From Oscheius onirici (lineage: Eukaryota > Nematoda > Chromadorea > Rhabditida > Rhabditidae): DNA of 64,000 nt. The stretch covers positions 1,364,001 to 1,428,000 of the forward strand of contig OW051471.1 in NCBI GenBank assembly GCA_932521025.1, read 5' to 3'. The notes under the pieces are model-generated. The model had not been told where the DNA came from. It did not search any database and saw only the letters and a program-made list of their open reading frames with translations. Made by a program: the position numbers and the translations under genes. This document shows, piece by piece, positions 22,571 through 33,469 of the stretch; the stretch's first letter is position 1, and each line of letters begins with the position of its first letter.

Positions 22571-24393
22571 TTTTATCAAAATGGTAAAAGCGCAAAGGTT
22601 TGGAGAATTTTAATTGACAGGCGAGTCTGTGTGAAAACGAGCAAAACAATTTGTAGGAACCGGGCCAAATAAAGAGCCAAAAACAGTGCATACTCCAAAT
22701 ATCGACAGCTTTCCCAGAAATTGAAATAAGTGCAATTTTACTGGGCGTTTTACAAGAGACGATCACTAAAACCATTTACCATCGGCATATATAACCTTGG
22801 CGAAACACATATCAAACCTTGGCGAAACACACGGCTCCTTGGAAAGTTTTACGTTTTACTACTAGTATAAAAGCAATCCCGTTTTGAAGTTTCAATCCTG
22901 GGAAGCTGCAGTTTGAATACAAACGAAAGAAGAAGACTTTCATCAATGTGACAAGCCCAAAATTGGCCCTTTTTCAGTGGTCTTGTGAGCAAAATTATAT
23001 GGTAAAAAGACTGGCGCTAGGTTGTTTGTTTTTTTCTTTTTTTTTCGGTTCTCGAAGCGAAATATCTTTGGGTTACGTTCTTGTTCTTTTTTGTTGCTCT
23101 TTTTTCTGAACAAACTCTAGAATAGCTCTGGCCTTCTTCTACATTCTGCAGCTCGAAGTGGTCTCGCTAAAGAGAGGGCATGCCTTGTATCCAAAACCAT
23201 CTTCAAAACACGTCTTCGCAGCTTTTATGAACTTCCTGAAACCGAAGACTTGTTTTGGACCCAACTTTCTGATTCTGTAAGAAAGAGCGCATTCGTTTCT
23301 TGGGGAAAATGGCGATTTCAAAGAACCTTGTTTTTGAAATTTTTGTGTTTTATCTGTAGGAAGTAAGCAAAACGAATGGGACAGCTTCAATCCGTCGTCC
23401 AACAAGAATGAAAAAAAAAGCAAAAGAGTTTGGAAATTGCGCGGGTAGCGGTAGAAACAAACAAAACTGGAACAGTTGGAAGCTTTCCTCTTCTTTTTCT
23501 TTGAATGCTTCATGATTTTTACGTATAGATAGTCTTTTTAGGCATCTGATCAATGTTGAATGGTTGAAGATAAAAAAGAAGCTTGGAAAGTCGTAAAGAG
23601 TCAGAGGCGTCAGTTGATTGAAGAATTACAGTGCAATAGAAATAATACAAGAAAACAACAGGAGGCAATTAAAATGACAGAACCAACCCCTGTGACCAGA
23701 AAACAAGAGTCTCCAGGAGCGCGGACGGCCCCAATTCTTATCCAGGGTCATTTTTCATGTCGGTAACTTCACTCTGGCAAAAGGGGCAAGAGTAATTGTT
23801 TGGAATTACTGGTCGAGATTTAGGCAATTTTTTACCTTCATGTGCACAACAGTAGACTGCTAGTGTTGTACTTTACTAAAGTCTTGAAAAAAATAATCGA
23901 AGAAATAGTCGATGTTCTATAACTTGTTCAGTGTGAAAAAGACATGGCCTGATCTACTCATGCGGGATTCATGAAAAACGTTACGTACTTTTTAGGTACG
24001 CCAAACTGTGTACGAAAAACGTGGGAATCGCTTTGCAATCGTGTACGCAATTCCGCGTAAAAGGAAAGTACGTAACGTGAAGATCTAGTACGTACTATAC
24101 TTACCGTATCTCTGAACAGAAATGTAGTTTTTTACAGAAGAAAACCTGCCCAGCAGTCAATTTATCTGCTTTGCTGTATACCGACTCAGTGAAGCAATAA
24201 AATTTGCCTCAAAATCTTCATTCTCTAGAAAAAAGTTCTCTTCAATACATAGCTATTACCGGGGGAGATATTCGCCTGGAATTGGTGGAGATTTTTCGTA
24301 TTTTTTTTCTCGAAAATATAGAAAAAGAAGGAAAGGCACTAAAAAGAGACGGAAATAACTGATTTTTTTTGTAAGCTCTCTAGATAGGGAAAG
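22571..24393. other. Intergenic; one short palindromic repeat
   Basis: No gene is supported. A roughly 100-bp palindromic repeat spans 23979-24079, with ends GTTACGTACTTTTT and AAAGTACGTAACG. It is related to the one at 30069-30155. Confidence 0.4.
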
Positions 24394-27300
24394 TTATTTC
24401 TTTTTGGTAAAATTTTCGGGGAAGACGCCTTTTGTTCCGTCGGCCTTCTCTCCAAATCGCCAGCCTTCGTCCAGTTCTGCGGTATCGGGAGCCTCCAAAA
24501 CTTTGATTTCTTCTCCGGGGCCGAAACTAAGCTCATCGGAATCGACTGCCTTGTACTCATGAGTGGTCTGGACGGTGTAGAGAATCTGAAGGATTACTTT
24601 AACAAGTTGGGCTACGCCCCTCCGGGGCTATATAGGTGACTTACAAGGGAAGCTTGTCAGGTCAAGGTGGCGTTTCACGCCGAGTATAGTGTCATTCGGT
24701 AGCCCATTCCAAGGGGATTCCGGGATATAATTCCAATTTTGCGTAATACCACCCTGGACCGAATTATGGACTTTTTAAAATTTCCCCGCCCGCAGTGGAG
24801 AATATGTCGCTCGGGTGCGGAGTCCGAAACCATGGCAAGGTGGCCTGACTGCGGAAGCGATCAGATCTTTTGAAACAGTAAAAACCTTTCCGGTCACAAG
24901 TGTATTTTTTATCGTTTTTCGCAAAAACAAAAATTGCAGAAACATAAACGCAATTTCTGGCGATCTTCCAATTATTTCTCTTATCGAAACAAAAAAGAAC
25001 ATATTTTAGCTCATATGACATTTTTGCTCACCTTCTTCACCTCTGCCTTCTTCTCCTCTTTGACCTCTTCTCTGACTACCACCGTCTTTTCCTCTTTGAC
25101 TTCTTCAGCCTTCACAATGACTTTTGGCGGGGCTGATTCATCTTCCGAGTCATCGAAGGGGTTGCTAACGTCTTTCGTATCGTCTTTTTCAGCGTTGAGC
25201 TTCTAAAAAGTGGTCATTCATGTTCAAAAGATGTGACACATAGGGTACAGTATGCTATACAAAGGGACGGAGGAACAGAGAGACAGAGAGACAGTCAGTA
25301 AGCACAGAGGAAAACAAACCGGGTAGACTTTATTTTGGCAGACCTCCTCCTCTTCGGGAACAGTAGACTCATCCTCATCAAATGGGTTTACGGAATTTGC
25401 CGAAGGGACTTTTTGAGGAGGATTGACTGGAGCGGCTGGGGTTGGTGCCAGATTGGCCGAGACTACAGAGTTTCTGGCAGATCCAGCTCCAGCGGCAAGA
25501 GCTGGGGAAGGAGTGGAAACTCTGTCGTCTTCCTGAAAAATCTTTTTTTTTTTTTAGGAAGAATGGTACAAAGAACATGGTAACTAGGAAAACTTTTCTG
25601 GTTTTTTGGAAAATTGACAAAATGTTTCAAAAACAACATAAAGACTTCTAGAATTTGAAGTTTACTATTCGGCCGTCGTAACTATAAAAATAACACTGAT
25701 AACTCTCTCATTCTGTTTTCAAAAACTCTCGTACTCCCTCGGATTCGCACAAAGCTCCTTTTTCTGTCGATAGAAAGTTTGAAAAAGAATAAGCAAATGG
25801 TACAATCTTTTCGGTTTCAAAGTTACAATAAGTGAAAATCTAATGAAAAAACTTTAGTGTTTTCTTCATCCAATCCAATTTTGTTTCCTAAGTCCTAACA
25901 CTTGATAAAGAAGCCAGATTCACAAAATTGGAAAAAAATATCCAGCAGAGAAAAACGCTACTATCGGATTACTATCGATATCAACGTCGAACGAGCTACG
26001 TACTGTTGCAGACAAAACTATCGCCCAACCCTGCTTCATAGTTTTTCCAGGAAAAATGTACGGATCTTTTCTTTCTACTGTTCGGCTGTATACGGTTCAA
26101 CAGAAGACGGAATCATTCAACATTTCTCCGACGTTCAAAAAACAGAAAACTTTGCAAATTGTTTCGCAAACTATAGTCTGTTCAAAATGTAGAGAGCATA
26201 ATTTGAATTGACCCGCGCTTCCTTCATAGAACTTTTTTCAAATCAAATTGGCGGAAATTTAGCTGCGTAGGATGATACAGCATGTTGGATACTCAGCCAA
26301 CCAAAAAGCGCGGGCCAATTCAAATTATGCTCTCTATATTTTGAACAGACTATACATAATGTTCATTCATTTTCGGGATCATTTGCTTCCAGATCTGAAA
26401 GCAAAGTCGCAAAAAACTCAGAATTCTCCACGAAAATTCCTTTTACCTGTCCCGGATTCGTATCAATCGGCGTCAGTGTCCTGGGCTCCAGTCGCGGAAC
26501 TCTCAAGTGATCAATAGACTGTCCCAACTTGTCCAGCTGGCCCACTACCTGCTTGTTCAGCTAAAAAAGAATATTTTGCATAAAAAGGCTAAAAACCTTG
26601 CTGCACTCGTTATTGTAGACGCTCTGAGCGTTGAACATGTGCTGGAGAGTGTCCACAACGAAAGTGATTCGACTGTCATAGGTGGCCGGGAGGATCTCGA
26701 CGAGCTCGCTGTTGATCTCCTTGTAACAGAATTCGGCATTTTGGAGCTCTGTCAAGGCTTTGGCGACCTTGGGATCAGAGTCGACCTGAAAATTGAAAGA
26801 TCTGCTGAGAAACACTAGATTTTTTGTTGCGAGACTTACAGCAACAAAAAATGCGTATAAATGAGGGATATTCAACCAATAGTACCCAGCCAAAATCAAC
26901 AGTTTAGCTTTTTTTGCACGCTATAGTTGGTTTTCAAACCAAAAATGATCGAGGTCAAAGTTTGCACAGTTCCCGAGACACCTACTCACTGACTGCAATC
27001 ATAGCTTTTATCATTGCCTTAGTGCATGGATGAAACAAAAAAATGGGAATTTTGAAGTTCTTTTGGTCTTTTTTTGTTTCTATTCAAAGTGTAACCAGCT
27101 GAAAGGTTTCCCTTTGCAAAAACCGGCAAAGTGAACAAATCTCGGGAAAAAAAAACAAAATCTTCAGCTCACTTTCAGACACTTCTTAGCTTGGCATGTG
27201 GTCTAAATGGTCTAACAATAAGTATTCCTGGTTTTTGTATTCAAACATTCTTCCACAAGAACTCCATCCCACTACTGAAACGATTTTTACAGTAGCTTTA

Positions 27301-30300
27301 TGCGAGCAATGAAACCAAAAAAAATTCAACAAAGTTTCTGAAGCTTATATTAGGTCGCCGGATAAGTATTTTCCTTTTGATCATAACTCTCTCCAAATTC
27401 AACAAATTCGGGCAATCTCAGTTCCAAAATGTAGGTCTACCCTGTAGGTCTACGGCCGAATTAATAGGCTATATAAGAGATCTGGATATATCATTGTCTG
27501 AGAATAGTGAACGTTCCAAGTTTCGATCGAAACACTATTTTGCCCATAACTCTTCAGGATTGCATCCAACAAAAAAGATGTCGACTACAATAATTTTTTT
27601 CTCGTAAAGATGAACAGTTTGCTTTTTCGAAAAATGGTTTTTTGGTTTGGGATCATGTCGAAACTGAAAATGTCCGGATGGAGCAGTGGGTTTGGAAAAT
27701 CCACGCTGGAGCGACCAGGGTTCGAGTCCACTGAGAGGAAATTTTTTTGTTTTTTAACAGTAGCATTTTACTGGGCTAAATATCACCCCTCTAAAATATC
27801 AACGGAAATTCGAGCTCAAAAAATCACCATGAGGTGAGGTACATGGTTGAAGGTTCGCCGAGAGGAATTTTTTTGTTTTTTAACTGTAGCATTCTACTGG
27901 GCTAAATATCACCCATGCAAAATATCAGCTCAAACGGTTCGTTATTTTTTCTCAAAAATTAAATTTCGAGCGCAGAAAATCACCATGGTACATGCTGAAT
28001 TTTGGGACTCAAAATCGTTCCCCAACCTAAACTACATATCCAATCGAGCTGATATTTTTAGGGGTACTTTTCAGCCCAGTATAATGCTACAGTTAAAAAA
28101 CAAAAAGATTTCCTCTCAGCGGACTCGAACCCTGGTCGCTCCAGTGTGAATTTTCCCAAATCCACTGCGCCATCCGGACATTTTCAGTTTCGACATGATC
28201 TCAAAGTCGAAAATCGTTTTTCAAAAAAGCAAAATACTCGTCTTGCCGAGAAAAAAATTATTGTAGTTGACAACTTTTTTGTAGGATGCAACCCTGAAGA
28301 GTTATGGGCAAAACTGTGTTTTGATCGAAACTTTGACCGATCACTGTACTCAGGCGGTTAGCTTTCCAGGGCTCCTATACAGCCTATTAATTTGGCCTCG
28401 GATAGACCTAAATTTTTAAAAAAAGATCACTCGATTTGGATGAATCTGGAAAAAGTTATGAGCAAAAGGAAAAAACTTATCCGGCGACCTAATATTTTGA
28501 GAAAAAATATCATTTGATCAACTCACCTTTTTGCTCGAATTCTTCAATGAATTGTAGGTGTTCTTGGCGTGATCGTAGTCGATCAATTTGCGCCCTCTTT
28601 TCTCGGTCTGAAAGTTTCTTTTTTTGTTTCATGAGACTAGGAAATGAAATTCTTGGAACGCTATGTATGAGCTGGGAAAACATCTTCAAGAATTGTTCAA
28701 AGACCGAAACACACAGTGCTTATGGTTTCTTCTCCACAAAACTCAGTAGAAAAAAAATAACGAAAAACCTAAATGTTTTTCCCCAGTCAACTGATCCCTT
28801 CTGATCCCTTCCACAGTCAACCGATCTCTCTCTGATCTTATACAGCTCAGCCGGTCTTTTCCAATCCCATACCGGTTAGCCTGACTCTATTTCCTACTCA
28901 AAACAATTTAGCAAAAATATTTGTCGGGGAGAGGAGTCGAACCCGGGTCGTCTGGGTAACAGCGGCGACTCTTAACAATACACCAAAATTTGAGATCATC
29001 CATTCCTGGTGGGTACTTCCATGTACGAAAGTTGAAAAAAGAAATACCAGTTTGTGAAAATTTTACATTACGATGAGTGGACAGTTGCCAAATAACCTTT
29101 CTTTAGCAAATCTTCACCATGCGTACTTTCGTTACACAAAAATGCGTACAAAAAATGCAATAGAAATGCGGCAAAAATGGCTTGTCAAAATGCGAAGACG
29201 AAGATCAAATGAAGATTTGGCTACAATATTTTTCCAGAGATAACTCTATCTTTTCCGAGCAGTTGACCGTTGAATTTGAGGGCAGAAAAGTGTTGTGATT
29301 TGGCAAAAAAACCTACTGCTGCTCCTCGAAAAAGTAAAAATTTTGCTTTACCCCACTAATCTACAGAGAAAAACCTCGTGGAAGTTACTAACATCTCAGA
29401 ACAAACTACGACAATAGACTGTCCGCTTGAACAGACTATAGTTTTTGAAAAAAAACTGAAAATACTGTTTACCTTCTTCTTGAGATCACCAAACTGTCCC
29501 ACATAGTTTGAAGCCGTATGAACCAGGTCCTCTCCCATAGCTCTTTCTAGCTCATTCGTCTGGATGTCCAGGTTCTGGAAGGAAAACTCTTTTGCAAGGT
29601 GGTGCAACAAAAAGCAGGACCTTAGTTTTTCATTTGTAGTGTACTCGCAACGAAACATTGAAAGAGCGAAAACTCACATCCATCAGAGCCGTTAGATGTT
29701 CCCTTTCGGGCCATTCTGCCTCGTAGGTATCTCTGATAGTGTCACGGAGCTGTCTCTCGGCTTGACAGAGGGCTTTCAGAGCACTGCAGTAGCTCTGGAA
29801 ATTGGTCAATTTTGAAAGCGAAGAATACGGACGATCACAACAACAGGGATCTGAAGGTTTATGTAGTTTTTGTGTAACATTGAACTTGTTTTTTGAAAAT
29901 TAGGCTTCAAAATTTGATGAAAAGATTGGCTAGAGGTAGAACTCGTTCCCAGCTCCCCAAAAGGTAAACCAACGTACGGTATTACCTCTAATTGAAGCAC
30001 ATGTGCTTCTGTTTTTCAATCGACCTTTTTGGGTTTGCTTCTATAAGAGGGGTGATTCGAGGTAATATGGTACTTTTGTTTTACGCGAAATTGCGTACGC
30101 CCTGAAGTGCTGCTTTTGTACGCAATTTTGCTTAAATAAAAGTACGTAACGTGAAATTTCCACGAGTTTGCTTTTCGTTTTTTGGTAGGTTCACATGACT
30201 CTCGGACTTTCAGCTGAGTTATCAAAAAATACGTTTCATTGAAAGCTGGTAAAGCCAGGAGGTTACCTTTTACAATGTTTATTTAGCTCGTGATAAAATT

Positions 30301-33300
30301 TTTGGGCACTAAACAATATACTTGGGCAGCTCGAGCCGAGCCTGTTTTTGACCCTCGAGCCGGATCGGCTCGAAGAGGTCCGCGAGCTCGCTCGGCTCGA
30401 TGCAGTTGAAAAAGAGGCTCGGCTTGAGCCGGCTCGGTCTCGTAAAAAAACAGGCTCGGCTCGACCAAGCTCACGAGCCTAAAAATTTCGGCTCGTGCCC
30501 AAGTATACTAAACAGCTCGTGGACTTCTTCTCTAAAGTCCTGTTCACTCTGTATTTTTTGAAGGAAAGGTGCACAAAATTTCAAAATACAAGGTTGGCAA
30601 CGCCCTTCCAGAGCTTAAGATTCCTTGTCTCTTCTCCTATCACTTCTTTCTCGGACCCTCAGTTCCAGTCCCCCCCCCCCTCTTCCATTCTTCCCTTGTC
30701 ACTCTGCACCAGTCACCCCCTCTAAAGAAACTATCAAAGTCATAAGAACACTTCGCGCGCTTGCTTTTCCTGTCGCGACTTGTTAAAAACTAAGTTGCGC
30801 ACAAAGTTCCCCTCCTTATCCTCAATTAGAGCTTCAGACAAACACACAGACCTGGGAGCAATTTAAAGTGGATCTTTTAGGCCACTTCTGTCTATTTTGG
30901 CAAAGAATGGAACGGGATATCACCGATACAGTACTCTTACAAGAACTGTTAGAACTTATGTAGTTTTTGTAGAATATTGTTGAGGGAAATCATGTTAGTA
31001 TTTGGGTATACATGTCGTATCACAAAATTTCCGTCATCAGTTTATACGAAAGTTTGCTTGGTTGTTCCTACAGGAGTCTGTGGTTCACAGTGTTTCTTTC
31101 ACGTACAAATTTTTGTCAGAACTAGGAATCTCTTGGACTTTTTGAGAGTCTTCTTCCCTCTGTATTTTCGAAAGAAGAACAAAATTTCTAGCTTTCACAG
31201 CACTACAGTAGCTCTGGATATTCGTTGGAAAATACAAAGGCAAAGCATTGGCACGGTTATCTAAGTTTAGTGAAAACTTTGAAAATGAACTGGAATTTTT
31301 GAAATTTTCACGTTTCCCTCATTATGAAAATGGTAATGAGAACATACTCAATCTTTGTGCAGACAAATTGAATTATCGAGAAACGGAAAACGTTTGAACA
31401 CTCGGTTTTCGCGAGACCAGCCGTCTAGTTTCACCGTGGGTCTCATAACGAAATCTTCAGTAATCTTTGTGAAAATCTCCTGCTTTTAGGTCAACTATTG
31501 TAGGCTCAAAGAACGCTACATTAGCCAAAAATTGCCTTCCCCGCTGGGTCCTCAAATTTTCCCCGGTAAAGTTCACAAAAATCGTTCACAAATTTTTAAT
31601 TAAGAAAATGAGCAGTCTCACTATGTGCCAACCTGCCATCCAGGGACTGTGAGAAGTTATAAGAACTACTTGCTTCTAAACAGGCACGATATTTGAAATC
31701 GGGTTTCAAGCTTTTCGTGAACCAAGTTCAGACTTGATTTTCTTTCTCGTTTACAAGTTAAATGTTTCAATTCGAACCTCGTCTTCAAAAAAGGTACCAA
31801 AATACAGGAAATGAAAACTTTCAAGTTTCAGAAAACACCAAAGTAGCGGCATCGAAAGTTGTTTTTTATTGGTAACATTTGTTCAGAAAGTTTGACAAGT
31901 ATTCTGGTTGTTTATAGTTCATCTATTCGAATTTTGATTCCCCCCTCTTCTTATCGTTGTTTATTCTCCTACCCCCGACCATCTATAGTCAGGAAAGTGA
32001 GAGAGAGTGTCCGATAAACAGGCCGATTGATCTCTCTCGCTTCACTGGAGATAGACCCCTTGCTGACCTTGATGTCTTTCTGCAACCGCTCTCCAGTCTT
32101 GGCCTGCTTCGATAAGTTGGCAGCATGCTGGTCAAAAACCTCATCCTGCGTCGCCTTGGCTTTTCCGATGCCTTCCAGGAGCTGAAAATTGGGGTTTTAT
32201 TTAGAAGAACAGTTACTATTTTTAGTGGTTCAAGTACTGCATAAAAAAGAAGAACAAAAGTTTGTACAGTTCATCTGTGAACGTTCATCCTGGTTGCATG
32301 AGAGTTTGTGAGAATCAACCTTGCATGAGAGTTTTTTCTGTTTTTGATATTTTACGTTTCTCCAAGATTTGATAAGGTAATGCCAGAGGCGATATTGGTA
32401 CTCGATCATCGAAAACCGGTGACAAAAATTCGTAAATAGCAGGAATCTCGCTAATAACGCTCAGGCGCGACCTTGGCTAACCTTTTTGGGAGAATTATTG
32501 CACGAAGAAAAAGAAAATTTTCAGTCCATCCCAATCAGCAGAAGCTAGTTGTTATGAGTTTTTAGGGGTTCAGTGAGTGAACAAAACTAGAGCTGGGGAT
32601 GTTTAGGCAATCAAGCTGGGTAATCCAAAAGAAAATAAATTTAGAAAAGAGAATTTCTATGTAAGCTATAGCAATAGCTTTGATCTTTTTAGAGTAGAAA
32701 CTACTGATGTTCAGTTTGTGTAAATGTTTATAAATGGGACAGAATACCAGTACTTTTGACCTTTCGTGTTTCAAGAGCTAAATAAAGGAATAGGCAAAAA
32801 ATTTGTGCAAATGTTGAGACGAACTGTTTGTTGAATTGCGAAAATATTACTGTTTTTGCCATTTTTGTGTTTCGAAAACTGGGTAAGACCAGCACCAAGA
32901 GTGGTTAACTAGTGCGCGCATCTCTGTCGTAGCGAAGACTGAAAATTGTTCCAAAACTGGTTTCGGATTGGGCAGTAAAGAACAAAACTCTTTTTGATTC
33001 ACTTCTACCTGAAGAAGATTAGAAATTTTTAATCGATGGTCGATAGGGTGATTGAAATCGAACAAAAACCCTACTGCGCAGGCTTGAAAACAAGCCAGAA
33101 AAGACAAAAAATGTCGCTGTTTTTATTATTTTGTTTTCCTGAATTCCATATGTAGAACTTGATATCACTGGGACTCGATATCACTAATCAGCTGACGGTT
33201 GTTGTGATCACGAACATAACTATAATCAGCACTCGTCTTTTCTTTGATTGAGTATTCATTATTTGCACGATATGTAAAATCAGTCGAATCCAGCGCGTTC

Positions 33301-33442
33301 GATTGGAAAAATGTTCTGTAAAAAGGCCCGCGGTGATACAAATGATGTTTTTCCTTCCCCTCTTTTATAGCTGAAAAATACATACAAAAAGACTTACCCT
33401 TTCCTTCGTCCTGGCCGTCGTCTTTTTGAGAAATTTGTCCAT
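24394..33442 (-). CDS. amph-1: Amphiphysin/BIN1 (N-BAR plus SH3)
   Basis: N-BAR/SH3 proteins bend and tubulate membranes in endocytosis and recycling. Exons are 33398-33442, 32068-32181, 29678-29794, 29473-29574, 28527-28607, 26597-26785, 26447-26560, 25320-25532, 25032-25202 and 24394-24585. All are phase 0 and encode 445 aa. Exon 1 (MDKFLKKTTARTKER) is the amphipathic helix. KAKATQDEVFDQH and RLQKDIK, YEAEWPEREHL, KRGRKLIDYDHAKN and the following helices form the BAR domain to about residue 230. An acidic linker carries two NPF motifs (about residues 303-305 and 339-341), which bind EH-domain proteins such as RME-1/EHD. The SH3 domain at 383-445 has HEYKAVDSDELSF, DEGW and GVFPENF. A splice acceptor 12 nt upstream of the ATG suggests trans-splicing. 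Introns are repeat-filled, one holding a 1.15-kb foldback element. Confidence 0.93.
24597..24860. other. GC-rich segment in the last amphiphysin intron
   Basis: Much richer in GC than its surroundings, with a small hairpin (CTACGCCCCTCCGGGGC) and several short stems. It shows faint similarity to the GCAACGCCCTTCCAGGGC repeat family. I could not match it to any RNA gene. Confidence 0.3.
26172..26354. repeat. Short palindromic element in amphiphysin intron 7
   Basis: The arm TATAGTCTGTTCAAAATGTA and onward to CCGCGCT (26172-26219) pairs with 26307-26354, separated by about 87 bp. A short piece of the same end (TGAACAGACTATAG) appears near 29429. Confidence 0.6.
27347..28495. repeat. Complete 1.15-kb foldback element with two opposed tRNA-like blocks
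   Basis: Terminal repeats ATATTAGGTCGCCGGATAAGT and its inverse are perfect for about 21 bp. Each arm carries a tRNA-like block: plus strand near 27676-27740 (TGGAGCAGTGGG and GGTTCGAGTCC), minus strand near 28115-28180. No protein coding capacity is seen. It sits in amphiphysin intron 5, ending 31 bp from exon 28527-28607. Confidence 0.75.
28925..28990 (-). repeat. tRNA-like SINE head
   Basis: Minus strand reads with a B box GGGTTCGACTCC and an upstream TTAAGAGTCGCC block, similar to the tRNA-like parts of the 1.8-kb foldback element. It lies in an amphiphysin intron. Confidence 0.4.
30316..30506. mobile_element. hAT-like word MITE, GAGCC type
   Basis: Ends are TATACTTGGGCA and TGCCCAAGTAT, with a perfect 8-bp target duplication ACTAAACA (30308-30315, 30507-30514). 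The interior is made of GAGCC/GGCTC words with short spacers. Located in amphiphysin intron 2. Confidence 0.82.
30588..30875. repeat. Dispersed repeat, GCAACGCCCTTCC...GGGAGCAATTTAAAG family
   Basis: Begins GGTTGGCAACGCCCTTCCAG and ends near GACCTGGGAGCAATTTAAAG. Related copies or parts are at 43405-43665 (same two ends), 38600-38800, 57930-58000 and 59245-59400. No coding capacity or clear target duplication is seen. Confidence 0.5.
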
Positions 33443-33468
33443 GTTCGTATTCCTGAAGTACGAACATG
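33440..33468 (-). promoter_or_regulatory. Hairpin over the amphiphysin start codon and acceptor
   Basis: A perfect 10-bp stem, CATGTTCGTA pairing with TACGAACATG, encloses a 9-base loop. On the minus strand the loop holds the acceptor sequence CTTCAG and the 3' stem holds the start ATG. It could shape trans-splice site or start codon access; this is inference only. Confidence 0.4.
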
Positions 33469-33469
33469 T

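Noticed and set aside
24597-24860. Spliceosomal RNA or SL RNA gene
   Set aside because: No match to the Sm site, SL sequence or U RNA cores that I could identify.
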